This document shows positions 5,428 to 12,695 of a stretch of DNA of 13,652 nt, piece by piece. The stretch is taken from assembly GCA_030045215.1 (NCBI GenBank), contig JASIBJ010000318.1, positions 1 to 13,652 on the forward strand. Reading direction: 5' to 3'. Under the pieces are notes generated by a model. The model had not been told where the DNA came from. It searched no databases and was given only the letters and a program-made list of their open reading frames with translations. A program made the translations under genes and the position numbers. This stretch comes from Streptosporangiaceae bacterium (GTDB taxonomy: Bacteria; Actinomycetota; Actinomycetes; Streptosporangiales; Streptosporangiaceae). Within the stretch, counting starts at the first letter, position 1, and each line of letters starts with the position of its first letter.

Positions 5428-7542
5428 ATGACCGAGAGCTCGGATAAGGAAGTCTCTGAGTCCCAGATCGCTGTGCACTGGCGCGAGGAGGAGTACTACC
5501 CGCCGCCGCCGGCATTCGTGCAGCAGGCCAACGCGAATGATCCGGCGATCCTGGAGCGCTTCACCGAGGACAAGTTCCCTGACTGCTTCACCGAATACGC
5601 GGAGTTGCTCGAGTGGGACAAGAAATGGGACACCGTCCTGGACACGAGCAACGCCCCATTCTGGAAGTGGTTTGTCGGCGGCAAGCTAAACGCGAGCTAC
5701 AACTGCGTCGACCGGCACGCGGCGGCTAACCCGGATAAGACCGCGATCATCTGGGTGCCCGAACTCGAGAGCGACGAGACCGTGTTCATCAGCTACGGGG
5801 AGCTGCTGCGCCGGGTCAACGAGTTCGCCGCGCTCCTGCAGGACTTCGCCGGCCTGAAGACCGGCGACCGCGTGACCCTGCACATGCCGATGGTGCCGGA
5901 ACTGGCAATCACCATGCTCGCGTGCGCCCGCATCGGGGTCATTCACTCGCAGGTATTCGGCGGCTTCAGCGGCAATGCGTGCGGCACCCGCATCGCCGAC
6001 TCCGGCAGCCGGGTCCTGATCACGATGGACGGCTATTACCGCGCCGGCTCGGTCACCGACCACAAGGTCAAGGCCGACGAGGCGGTTGCCGAGGCCGCGC
6101 GCCAGAACCAGGAGGTCGACAAGGTACTCGTGTGGCGCCGCCACCAGGGGCAGTACGCGTCCCAGACTCCGATGGCTGACGGCCGGGACTTCTTCGTCGA
6201 CGACGTCATCGGCAAGTACGCAGGGCAGGAAGTCGCGCCGGTCTCGATGGACTCGACTGCGCCGCTGTTCCTGATGTACACCAGCGGCACCACCGGCCGT
6301 CCCAAGGGCGCTCAGCATTCCACCGGCGGATACATGTCGTACGTGACCGGGACGTCGAAGTACTACCAGGACATTCACCCCGGCGACGTGTACTGGTGCA
6401 TGGCCGACATTGGCTGGATCACCGGCCACTCCTACATCGTCTACGGCCCGCTGTCTCTCGGCACCACGACGGTGATCTACGAAGGCGTGCCCAACTATCC
6501 CGACGGCGGACGGCCATGGCGCATCGCGGAGAAGCTGGGCGTGAACATCTTCCACACCTCGCCGACCGCGATCCGGATGCTCCGCAAGGTGGGCCCGGAA
6601 GAGCCGTTGAAGTACAACTACCACTTCAAGCACATGACCACGGTGGGCGAGCCGATCGAGCCCGAGGTCTGGCGCTGGTACCACAGCTTCGTCGGCAAGA
6701 GCGAGGCCGCCATCGTCGACACGTGGTGGCAGACCGAGACCGGCGGCTTCCTCGGCAGCACGCTGCCCGGCCTGCAGCCGATGAAGCCCGGTAGCTGCGG
6801 CCCGGGCGTACTCGGCATCTATCCCGTCATCTACGACGAGGACCGCAACGAGGTGCCGAAGGGCAGCGGCCGGGCCGGCAACATCTGCATCCGCAACCCG
6901 TGGCCCGGCATCATGCAGACGGTCTGGGGCCAGCCCGAGCGCTTCCTGGACGTCTACTACCGCAAGTACAACGCCGATCCCGACAGCAAGGACTGGCACG
7001 ACTGGCCGTACTTCGCCGGCGACGGTGCGGTGCAGGCCGCCGACGGCTACTACCGCATCCTCGGCCGCGTCGACGACGTCATCAACGTGGCCGGCCACCG
7101 GCTCGGCACCAAGGAGATCGAGTCCGCCGCCCTGACCGTGCCGGAGATCGCCGAGGCCGCGGCGGTCCCGGTGATCGACGATATCCGCGGCCGGATGGTG
7201 GAGGTGTACGTCTCGCTCAAGCCGGGCCTCGACGCCAGCCCGGAGATGGAAGCTAAGGTCACCAAGGCGATCGAGGACGAGATCGGCAAGATCGCCCGGC
7301 CGAAGAACGTCTGGATCGTCCCCGACATGCCCAAGACCCGCTCGGGCAAGATCATGCGCCGGGTCATCGCGTCGGTGTCCAACTTCGCCGATGTCGGTGA
7401 CGTGACCACGCTGGCCAACCCCGAGGTCGTGGACGGCATCCGCCAGCAGGTGCAGCGGGCGAAGGTCGACAGGGGCGAGACCCCGCGCGAGCTGACGGAA
7501 ATCGAGCTTGCGGAGATCCAGGCCTTCGGCCGGGAGGGATAG
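5428..7542 (+). CDS. acs: Acetyl-CoA synthetase (AMP-forming), divergent type
   Basis: A 704-residue acyl-adenylating enzyme making acetyl-CoA from acetate, ATP and CoA in the cytosol. Landmarks are the phosphate loop YTSGTTGRPKG (284-294), ADIGWITGHSY, TVGEPIEPEVW and DTWWQTETGG, where W433/W434 is the position whose Trp limits substrates to acetate/propionate. The hinge region carries GDGA (D532) and RVDDVINVAGHRLGTKEIE (H557), and the C-terminus PKTRSGKIMRR. Its Lys641 is the catalytic lysine, whose acetylation inactivates classical Acs. The ending (GDVTTLANPEVVDGI) parallels classical Acs. Length exceeds the usual 650 or so, and the TVPEIAEAAAVPVIDDIRGR stretch departs from the standard bacterial form, so propionate or another short acid is possible. 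ATG 5428 follows GGAGGA (5417-5422). It is probably a single-gene transcript ending at the hairpin after 7552. Confidence 0.93.
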   Translation: MTESSDKEVSESQIAVHWREEEYYPPPPAFVQQANANDPAILERFTEDKFPDCFTEYAELLEWDKKWDTVLDTSNAPFWKWFVGGKLNASYNCVDRHAAANPDKTAIIWVPELESDETVFISYGELLRRVNEFAALLQDFAGLKTGDRVTLHMPMVPELAITMLACARIGVIHSQVFGGFSGNACGTRIADSGSRVLITMDGYYRAGSVTDHKVKADEAVAEAARQNQEVDKVLVWRRHQGQYASQTPMADGRDFFVDDVIGKYAGQEVAPVSMDSTAPLFLMYTSGTTGRPKGAQHSTGGYMSYVTGTSKYYQDIHPGDVYWCMADIGWITGHSYIVYGPLSLGTTTVIYEGVPNYPDGGRPWRIAEKLGVNIFHTSPTAIRMLRKVGPEEPLKYNYHFKHMTTVGEPIEPEVWRWYHSFVGKSEAAIVDTWWQTETGGFLGSTLPGLQPMKPGSCGPGVLGIYPVIYDEDRNEVPKGSGRAGNICIRNPWPGIMQTVWGQPERFLDVYYRKYNADPDSKDWHDWPYFAGDGAVQAADGYYRILGRVDDVINVAGHRLGTKEIESAALTVPEIAEAAAVPVIDDIRGRMVEVYVSLKPGLDASPEMEAKVTKAIEDEIGKIARPKNVWIVPDMPKTRSGKIMRRVIASVSNFADVGDVTTLANPEVVDGIRQQVQRAKVDRGETPRELTEIELAEIQAFGREG

Positions 7543-7551
7543 CACCAGCCT

Positions 7552-7589
7552 TGCGAAAGGCCCGCCGGGCGGCCGGCGGGCCTTTCGCA
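7552..7589 (+). terminator. Strong terminator hairpin after acs
   Basis: A perfect 17-base-pair stem, 7552-7568 paired with 7573-7589, closed by a four-base GCGG loop and starting ten bases after the acs stop. The stem foot is A-rich on one side and T-rich on the other (CGAAAGG with CCTTTCG). There is no following U-tract, common for high-GC actinomycete terminators. It should stop acs transcription and insulate the downstream genes. Confidence 0.88.
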
Positions 7590-7892
7590 CGCACGGGACC
7601 GGATTCTAGTAACGTGGGTGCACTGTGTGGCGGAGGGTGTGCGCGGCGACCGTGCCGAGGCTAGTCAGGGCCGCCGTCCCTTCCGGGTCGTAGGAGGATC
7701 GCGCAGGCTCGGCGGGCGCACCGCGGGGCGCGCGCAATTCCATCAAGCCCGATCCGGTGCCTGCGCCAATCCAGTACAGTCTTCTCAGAGCGGGATTTTA
7801 AGTGCGCGGCAACCCCGCCCAGGTGCATGGCGCGGCACCGGCTGCGGTCACGATCGCGATTCGTTCGCCGAACGAGGAGTGGTAGAGATCTA
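7590..7892 (+). other. Intergenic region upstream of the cytochrome b gene
   Basis: About 300 bases with little I can assign. TCTAGT (7605-7610) could be a -10 box. An isolated AGGAGGA near 7691 has no start codon behind it. GCCGAG (7654-7659) pairs with CTCGGC (7708-7713). TACAGT (7775-7780) could be another -10 without a -35. Just before the gene lie two adjacent palindromes: ATCGCGAT (7853-7860) and TCGTTC-GCC-GAACGA (7861-7875), the latter abutting the ribosome site. Confidence 0.35.
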
Positions 7893-7893
7893 A
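7618..7893 (+). CDS. Doubtful 91-residue ORF overlapping the cytochrome b start
   Basis: GTG 7618 lies seven bases after a possible -10 box (TCTAGT, 7605-7610), which would suit a leaderless mRNA. The frame ends in TAATG, where its stop shares one base with the next gene's ATG. Against it, third-position GC is far below that of neighbouring genes, and the Arg/Gly-rich product has no hydrophobic core, domain or recognisable relative. More likely this is untranslated leader. Confidence 0.2.
   Translation: MHCVAEGVRGDRAEASQGRRPFRVVGGSRRLGGRTAGRAQFHQARSGACANPVQSSQSGILSARQPRPGAWRGTGCGHDRDSFAERGVVEI
7861..7875. promoter_or_regulatory. Inverted repeat abutting the ribosome site of the cytochrome b gene
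   Basis: TCGTTC and GAACGA are exact reverse complements around GCC. The right arm overlaps the ribosome site GAGGAG (7874-7879), so the hairpin, or a protein bound here, could limit translation or transcription of the electron-transfer pair. Confidence 0.35.
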
Positions 7894-9026
7894 TGCACCC
7901 CCGCCGTCACCGTTCGAAACGCGTGGCCCGGCTTGGGCAGGCTCGGCCGGCCAGCCGCAAGCGCGCGGCCCTCATCTTGTCAGTCCCTGTCCTCAGCTTG
8001 CTTCTGCCCGCGCTCGCCGTCGAGATCGCCAGCGCAGGCGGCTCCGGCCAGCTCACCAGGACCGCCGGCGACATCGCCAGGTTCCTGCTGTTCTATTCGG
8101 GCGTCTTCGCGCTGATCGCCCTCACCGCCGCGGTCGCCGCCGGCCTGCTGGCCACCGACCGGGTCGTGATGTCACCGGACCGGCGGATTTTCGCCCAGGC
8201 CCTGCACCGGACCCTCTCACTGATCGGCATCTCCGCGCTCGCCAACCACATCGAGCTCGAAGTTCTCGCGAACCGGGCCAGGCTGATCGACGGGTTCGTG
8301 CCGTTCATGGCGGCCCGCAACACGTTCTACATGGGCCTTGGCACGATTGCGTCGGACCTGGTCGTCATCATCATCGTGACCGGCGCGCTGCGGAAGCGAT
8401 TCACCAAGGGCCGGCGGCCGTGGGTCTGGCGCGCGGTGCACATCACGACGTACGCGGCCTGGCCGCTGGCGATCCTGCACGGCCTGCTGGCCGGCCGCCA
8501 CGCCAAGCCCTATGTCGACTGGAGCTACGGGGCGTGCCTTGCCTTGGTCGCGCTGGCACTCACGTTCCGCTACGTCGTCCTGGCCCGGGGGCGGAACGCA
8601 GCCGACCCGAGCCGCCTCGCGCCGCCGAGCGCGGCTACGCCCGAGCGCGTCCTGCGCCAGGTGGGCCCGCCGCAGCCGACCGCCTATCCGCCGATCGGGT
8701 ACCCGCAGGCCGGGTACCCGCAGGCCGCTTACCCGCAGATCGGGTACCCGCAGGCCGGGTACCCGCCCACCGCTTACCCGCAGATCGGGTACCCGCAGGC
8801 CGGGCACGAGCCTGCCGCTTACCTGCCGGGCGGGTACCCGGCCACGCCGCCGCTGCGAGCGCTCCCGCCTGGTCCGAGCGCGGCCAACCCGGCCCCGGCC
8901 GGGCCACGTCCCAACGGCTCAGCGCCTGCCCGCCATCTGCCGCCAGAACACGACCAGGCTGACCTCGACTACGGCCAGCCATGGACGCGGGACACTGCCG
9001 CCTATTCAGACGGCGGGCCGTGGTAG
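7893..9026 (+). CDS. Six-helix ferric-reductase/NOX-like di-heme cytochrome b with Tyr-Pro repeat tail
   Basis: 377 residues: a basic N-terminus, then about six membrane helices (roughly 25-47, 61-86, 102-121, 149-166, 183-200, 213-230), then a disordered tail. Two histidine pairs, H105/H119 and H183/H196, lie in helices three and five. Their spacings (14 and 13) equal those of the heme-binding histidines of NADPH oxidase gp91phox, which supports the ferric-reductase-like transmembrane family (PF01794) with two stacked hemes b. No flavin or NAD domain is attached; that role probably falls to the next gene, which begins on this stop codon (TAGTG). From 236 on the protein is Pro/Ala-rich, with Tyr-Pro repeats at 264-318. 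ATG 7893 is chosen over ATG 7827 because GAGGAG (7874-7879) precedes it. The terminal electron acceptor is unknown. Confidence 0.75.
   Translation: MHPRRHRSKRVARLGQARPASRKRAALILSVPVLSLLLPALAVEIASAGGSGQLTRTAGDIARFLLFYSGVFALIALTAAVAAGLLATDRVVMSPDRRIFAQALHRTLSLIGISALANHIELEVLANRARLIDGFVPFMAARNTFYMGLGTIASDLVVIIIVTGALRKRFTKGRRPWVWRAVHITTYAAWPLAILHGLLAGRHAKPYVDWSYGACLALVALALTFRYVVLARGRNAADPSRLAPPSAATPERVLRQVGPPQPTAYPPIGYPQAGYPQAAYPQIGYPQAGYPPTAYPQIGYPQAGHEPAAYLPGGYPATPPLRALPPGPSAANPAPAGPRPNGSAPARHLPPEHDQADLDYGQPWTRDTAAYSDGGPW
8682..8846 (+). repeat. Tandem 15-base repeats encoding about eleven Tyr-Pro pentapeptides
   Basis: Eleven consecutive 15-base units each encode a five-residue block, most of the form G/A-Y-P-Q-A/I. 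The commonest DNA unit is GGGTACCCGCAGGCC, with four exact copies; a second type begins GCTTACCCGCAG. Units nine to eleven have drifted (GHEPA, AYLPG, GYPAT). Near-identical units suggest recent expansion by slippage. The peptide is a flexible Pro/Tyr-rich cytoplasmic tail of the cytochrome b. Confidence 0.92.
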
Positions 9027-10711
9027 TGCCGGCGATTCCGCCCGTCATCAGGATTGGCCAGGCACGGGTCACGTCGGGACTTGACCGGCACTCGCGGCTG
9101 GACCTGGCCGCGCACCGGGCCGAGTTCGGCGACCTGCCGGTCGTGTCCGGGCCCGACCTGATCCGGTTCGCCGCGGAGGTCGACCTGCGCGGCCGGGGCG
9201 GCGCCGCCTTCCCCGTCGACCGCAAGCTGCGCGCCGTGGTGGCCGCGGCCAGGCAAGCCAAGCGCAGCCCTGTCGTGGTCGTCAACGCCGCCGAGGGAGA
9301 GCCGGGAAGCGCCAAGGACAAGATGCTGCTGTCCAGGTCCCCGCACTTGGTCCTGGACGGCGCGGTCATCGCGGCCAGGGCCCTGAACGCCCGCCAGATC
9401 ATCGTTGCCGTCGCGGGCGACGGCCCCCACCTGGACTCGGTCAGCGACGCGGTCGCCTCGGACGGTCCGATCAGCCGGATAACGCGCGTGGTGTCGGTGC
9501 CCGACCGGTTCGTCTCCGGCGAGAGCACCGCCCTGACCAACGCGCTCAACGGAAAGACCGCGCTGCCGCCGGGCACCAGCATCAAGACCAGCGACGCTGG
9601 GGTCAAGGGCCTGCCCACGCTGCTGTCCAACGCCGAGACCTACGCCCAGCTGGCGATCCTGGCCATGCTCGGCCCGGCCGGCTATGCCTCGGCGGGGCTG
9701 GAGCGGGAGCCGGGGACGGTGCTGCTGACGATCGGCGGATCGGTGGCCCACCCGGCGGTCGCGGAGGTGCCGACCGGCATCCCGCTTGGTCACGTCCTGG
9801 ATATCTGCGGGGCGGATATGGCCTGCGGCGTCCTGGTCGGCGGCTACCACGGGATGTGGCTCACCGCGGACGAGGCCTACCGGGTCCCGGTGAGCCGGGC
9901 CGGGCTCGCCGCCGCGGGCGGAACGCTCGGCGCCGGGGTCGTGCTCGTCCTCGGAGTCGACAGCTGTCCGCTCGGCGAGGTGTCCAGGGTGGCCAGTTAC
10001 CTGGCCATGCAGTCATCCGGGCAGTGCGGCCCGTGCAAGCTGGGCCTGCCATCGGTGGCCAGGTCGCTGGCTGCGGTCGCCTCCGGGGCCGGCGGCGTCG
10101 ACGAGCTTGAGGCGATCAGGCGAGCCGCATTCGGCGTCAGGGGCCGCGGGTCCTGCGCGCACCCGGACGGCACGGCCAACTTCGTCGTATCCGCGCTCGA
10201 CGCGTTCTCTGATGACCTCGCCGAACACATGTTCCGTGGCCGGTGCGGCCGGGACGTGCCTGGTGTGCTGCCGCTGCCAGGCGACCGTCCCGGCCGCGAG
10301 CAGTCCGAGACCCGGCTGACGGTTGACTGGACCAGGTGCAGCGGCCACGGCCTGTGCGCCCGCCTGGTCCCTGAGCTGATCCAGCTTGACGAGCACGGCT
10401 ACCCGGAGTTTCTCGACGTTCCGGTGCCGTTCTGGCTGATCAGGGACGCTACCCAGGCCGTGGAAATGTGCCCGGCGCTCGCGCTGCAGCTCGCCAGGCA
10501 GCCCGCGAGCCTGCCCGACCTGGCCCTGCCGGACAGCGCACGGAGCGCCCGGCCCGGCCTCGGGCCCGCTGGGCACCCGGCGCGCCCGCAGCTGGTCGCG
10601 CATCCGGCGCAGCCGTCCAAGGGCAAGCGCGACCGGATGAGCACCGACCTTGAGACAACGCCGGAGTGGATCGCGGCCATCGGCGGCCGCGAGCTGACGG
10701 ACGGCAGCTAG
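9026..10711 (+). CDS. NuoF-like NADH dehydrogenase module fused to a 3Fe-4S-type ferredoxin
   Basis: 561 residues. The N-terminal two thirds resemble the NADH/FMN subunit of complex I: RGRGGAAFP (55-63), NAAEGEPGSAKDK (87-99), SGESTALTNAL (164-174) and SNAETYAQL (201-209) line the FMN and NADH sites. An SLBB-like segment (PTGIPLGHVLDICG) and the Fe-S helix region follow. Only three cluster cysteines are present (C334, C337, C377); the first NuoF ligand is Ser331. Residues about 430-490 form a ferredoxin of the C-x2-H-x2-C ... CP type (C438, H441, C444, C482), typical of actinomycete 3Fe-4S ferredoxins. The last 70 residues look disordered. GTG 9026 overlaps the previous TAG. There is no membrane segment, so it probably docks on the cytochrome b. 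NADH is the presumed donor; this fusion's physiological partner is inferred. Confidence 0.82.
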   Translation: MPAIPPVIRIGQARVTSGLDRHSRLDLAAHRAEFGDLPVVSGPDLIRFAAEVDLRGRGGAAFPVDRKLRAVVAAARQAKRSPVVVVNAAEGEPGSAKDKMLLSRSPHLVLDGAVIAARALNARQIIVAVAGDGPHLDSVSDAVASDGPISRITRVVSVPDRFVSGESTALTNALNGKTALPPGTSIKTSDAGVKGLPTLLSNAETYAQLAILAMLGPAGYASAGLEREPGTVLLTIGGSVAHPAVAEVPTGIPLGHVLDICGADMACGVLVGGYHGMWLTADEAYRVPVSRAGLAAAGGTLGAGVVLVLGVDSCPLGEVSRVASYLAMQSSGQCGPCKLGLPSVARSLAAVASGAGGVDELEAIRRAAFGVRGRGSCAHPDGTANFVVSALDAFSDDLAEHMFRGRCGRDVPGVLPLPGDRPGREQSETRLTVDWTRCSGHGLCARLVPELIQLDEHGYPEFLDVPVPFWLIRDATQAVEMCPALALQLARQPASLPDLALPDSARSARPGLGPAGHPARPQLVAHPAQPSKGKRDRMSTDLETTPEWIAAIGGRELTDGS

Positions 10712-12177
10712 CCGGTGCCCGCCTCGTTCCCTCCTGATGCGCTAAGTCCGGGCGCGGGCGGTCGCGGCGGCGTCATGAATGCGCCGGGTCCGTCAAGGTC
10801 GAGCGCGTCCAGCAGATCGGCAGCGGCGGCATCCCGCCGGGTCAGCGGCGGCAGGTTCCACTTGCGCTGAATCAGCCGCAGGATCGCGGTGTGCTCGTAG
10901 ACCACCTCGCTCACGTAGTCGGGTTTGGCGTACGGCGACACGATCACCGCGGGCACCCGGAAGCCGAGCTGGGTGTAGCTCTGCGGCCCGGCATCGGCGG
11001 CGGTCACCTTGCGGCCAAGGGCGGTGTTGCGGAACAGGCGCAGCAGCGGGAACTTCTCGTACAAGCCGCGCGCCGGCACATCGTCGGGCGCGACGGCGGC
11101 GGGCGGCGGGACGTGGTCGTAGTATCCGCCGTGCTCGTCGTAGAGCCAGATCAGCAACGTGTGCGGCCATGCGGGCCCGGCCAGTACCGCCGAGACGATC
11201 TGCGCGGCGAACGCCTCGCCCGCCTGGATGTCCTGCGGGTTCTCCTCGGACGTGGCATCGAAATCGGGGTCGACGATGCTCACCGACGGCAGCGATCCGG
11301 CCCGCGCGGCCGCGAGGAAGTCACCGACCGGGCGGAGGTGGTTGAGCGCGCGCAGGAACCCGAGCGGGTACAGCCCGGCGGTCACCTGCACCTTGCTCTC
11401 GAGCATCGGCATCAGGCCGGTGAAGATCCCGCCGATGGCCCCCAGCAGCAGCCGCAGGTAGCTCAGGCCGGTGGCGCGCGACAGCAGGCGCCAGTTCACC
11501 TGCAGCGGGGTCAGGTGATGGTAGTTGACCCAGCTGATCCCGTGCGCCTCGAGGTGATCGAAGATCGTTCCGGTCGCCGGGTAGTCGATCATCCCGAACG
11601 CCACGTCGTCGATCAGGCCGTGGGCCGTGGCTGAGACCAGGAACCGCCGGTTCGGGAACGTCGGGCCGAGACAGGAGCAGAACCATCTCGTGGCGAGCGG
11701 AAACGTCCGGGCCAGCCAGTAGTAGAAAGGCAGCTCGGCCTCGGTCCAGTAGCGCATCGGGATCGTGGCGTCGCCGCCGGGAACGGTCTCCTCGACGCTG
11801 CGTACGAAGCCATCGCAGGCCCCCTGGTTCCACTGGATGTGACTGGCGTTCCAGCACTGCGTGGGCACGGACTCGACCTGCACGGTCTGCGGTGCGTGCG
11901 CGAGCGGCACCTGCACGCCCGCCGCCGTCGGGTTGGAGCCGGCCGGCTTGCCGCCGGGTCCGAGCGGGAAGCCGTCCCCGCGCCCGGCGAGCATGCCGAG
12001 GTAGTTGTCGTAGGAATGGTTCTCCATCATGAGGATCACGATGTGCCGGATCTGCGGCAGCCCGTCGGTCCCCGCCGCGGGGCCGGCCGGGCCGTCCTGA
12101 TCCATGACGGCCGCCCGAGGGGCAGCCTGCTGACGAAGCCGCCGACGCGCGGCCGACCGTTCCCAGCGCCTGAGCAT
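10708..12177 (-). CDS. Phosphoesterase / phospholipase C family protein (PF04185)
   Basis: 489 residues of the family that includes bacterial phospholipases C and acid phosphatase AcpA. Near the N-terminus, HIVILMMENHSYDNYLG (E52, N53) supplies the metal-binding Glu-Asn and presumed nucleophile region. Later come VDPDFDATSEENPQDIQAGE and LIWLYDEHGGYYDHVPPP (D347, E348, H349, D354, H355), the second metal cluster. PAVIVSPYAKP and YEHTAILRLIQRKWNLP are the usual C-terminal motifs. Most secreted relatives carry a Tat signal. Here the N-terminus is Arg-rich (RRR at 11-13) but lacks a hydrophobic stretch, so export is doubtful. ATG 12177 is preferred; ATG 12105 is a shorter option, and upstream extensions run through the divergent gene. 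The substrate is unknown. Its stop shares CTAG with the stop of the convergent NuoF-like gene. Confidence 0.85.
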   Translation of the reverse strand: MLRRWERSAARRRLRQQAAPRAAVMDQDGPAGPAAGTDGLPQIRHIVILMMENHSYDNYLGMLAGRGDGFPLGPGGKPAGSNPTAAGVQVPLAHAPQTVQVESVPTQCWNASHIQWNQGACDGFVRSVEETVPGGDATIPMRYWTEAELPFYYWLARTFPLATRWFCSCLGPTFPNRRFLVSATAHGLIDDVAFGMIDYPATGTIFDHLEAHGISWVNYHHLTPLQVNWRLLSRATGLSYLRLLLGAIGGIFTGLMPMLESKVQVTAGLYPLGFLRALNHLRPVGDFLAAARAGSLPSVSIVDPDFDATSEENPQDIQAGEAFAAQIVSAVLAGPAWPHTLLIWLYDEHGGYYDHVPPPAAVAPDDVPARGLYEKFPLLRLFRNTALGRKVTAADAGPQSYTQLGFRVPAVIVSPYAKPDYVSEVVYEHTAILRLIQRKWNLPPLTRRDAAAADLLDALDLDGPGAFMTPPRPPAPGLSASGGNEAGTG

Positions 12178-12188
12178 GGGGACAGCTT

Positions 12189-12208
12189 GGCACGTTCGCG
12201 CGTGTTTT
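12189..12208. promoter_or_regulatory. Motif shared with the GT87 upstream region
   Basis: GGCACGTTCGCGCGTGTTTT matches 17 of 20 bases of 2450-2469. Both copies lie in non-coding promoter regions, this one in the 84-base divergent gap between the phosphoesterase and DUF35 genes. It might be a regulator site, but two copies are thin evidence. Confidence 0.25.
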
Positions 12209-12261
12209 CTTGGCATCTGCGCCGCTATCGTGGAACCCTGTCGCGCGACCGCGGAGGGCCG

Positions 12262-12657
12262 ATGGCACACGAGCTGCCGTACGTCAGCTACCTTGAGCTC
12301 GGCAGCGACCCGCACCTCGTCGCGCAGGAGTGCCAGAACTGCGGTGCGCTGTTCCTTGACCGGCGCAACGCGTGCGCCCGGTGCGGCCGGGACGACTTCG
12401 GTGCCCGGCGGCTGGCCAGCGATGGCACCGTGCGCGCGTTCACGATCGTGCACCGCGCCAGCCCGGACGTCCGCGTCCCCTACGTCTCGGCGATCGTGGA
12501 CCTCGACGACGGCGGCGTCGTGAAGGCCAACCTCGTCGACGTCGAGCCCGACCCGGCCCGGGTGCGCCTCGGCATGCGGGTGCGGCTCACCACGTTCGTG
12601 GTCGGGACCGACTCCGAGGGCACGCAGGCCATCGGCTTTGGCTACCGTCCCGCCTGA
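12262..12657 (+). CDS. DUF35 zinc-ribbon / OB-fold protein (acyl-CoA metabolism partner)
   Basis: 131 residues with the DUF35 layout: an N-terminal helix (LPYVSYLELGSD), a rubredoxin-like zinc ribbon with C24, C27, C38 and C41, and then a small OB-fold domain (GTVRAFTIVHRA ... YVSAIVDLDDG ... GMRVRLTTFVV). In actinomycetes such proteins are encoded beside and bind thiolases or MaoC-like hydratases in fatty-acid, sterol and polyketide pathways, and the OB fold is thought to help position CoA. That fits this neighbourhood: a TesB thioesterase follows, then a thiolase-like start. GGAGGG (12253-12258) lies just before ATG 12262. It is divergent from the phosphoesterase across 84 bases. It is not an enzyme by itself as far as known. 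Confidence 0.88.
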   Translation: MAHELPYVSYLELGSDPHLVAQECQNCGALFLDRRNACARCGRDDFGARRLASDGTVRAFTIVHRASPDVRVPYVSAIVDLDDGGVVKANLVDVEPDPARVRLGMRVRLTTFVVGTDSEGTQAIGFGYRPA

Positions 12658-12695
12658 TCGCTTTCATACCGGAACGAGGTAGGTACAGGTGACTG

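Noticed and set aside
5686..7590. Minus-strand open frame of 634 codons opposite acs
   Set aside because: It is the antisense shadow of a well-conserved gene in high-GC DNA. The product is a His/Val/Asp-rich sequence with no domain, and it runs over the acs terminator.
7861..7875. TCGTTC-GCC-GAACGA considered as a LexA (SOS) box
   Set aside because: Actinomycete LexA sites have CGAAC then GTTCG. The half-sites here are in the opposite order and the spacer is three bases instead of four.
8682..8846. Regular 15-base repeats considered as a CRISPR array or intergenic repeat
   Set aside because: The units are contiguous without spacers, stay in frame and encode pentapeptides inside a real protein.
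8635..9630. Minus-strand ORF of 331 codons across the cytochrome b tail and NuoF-like gene
   Set aside because: It mirrors the tandem repeat and the FMN domain. Its repeated Arg/Ala/Gly/Pro product is an artefact of reading the repeat backward.
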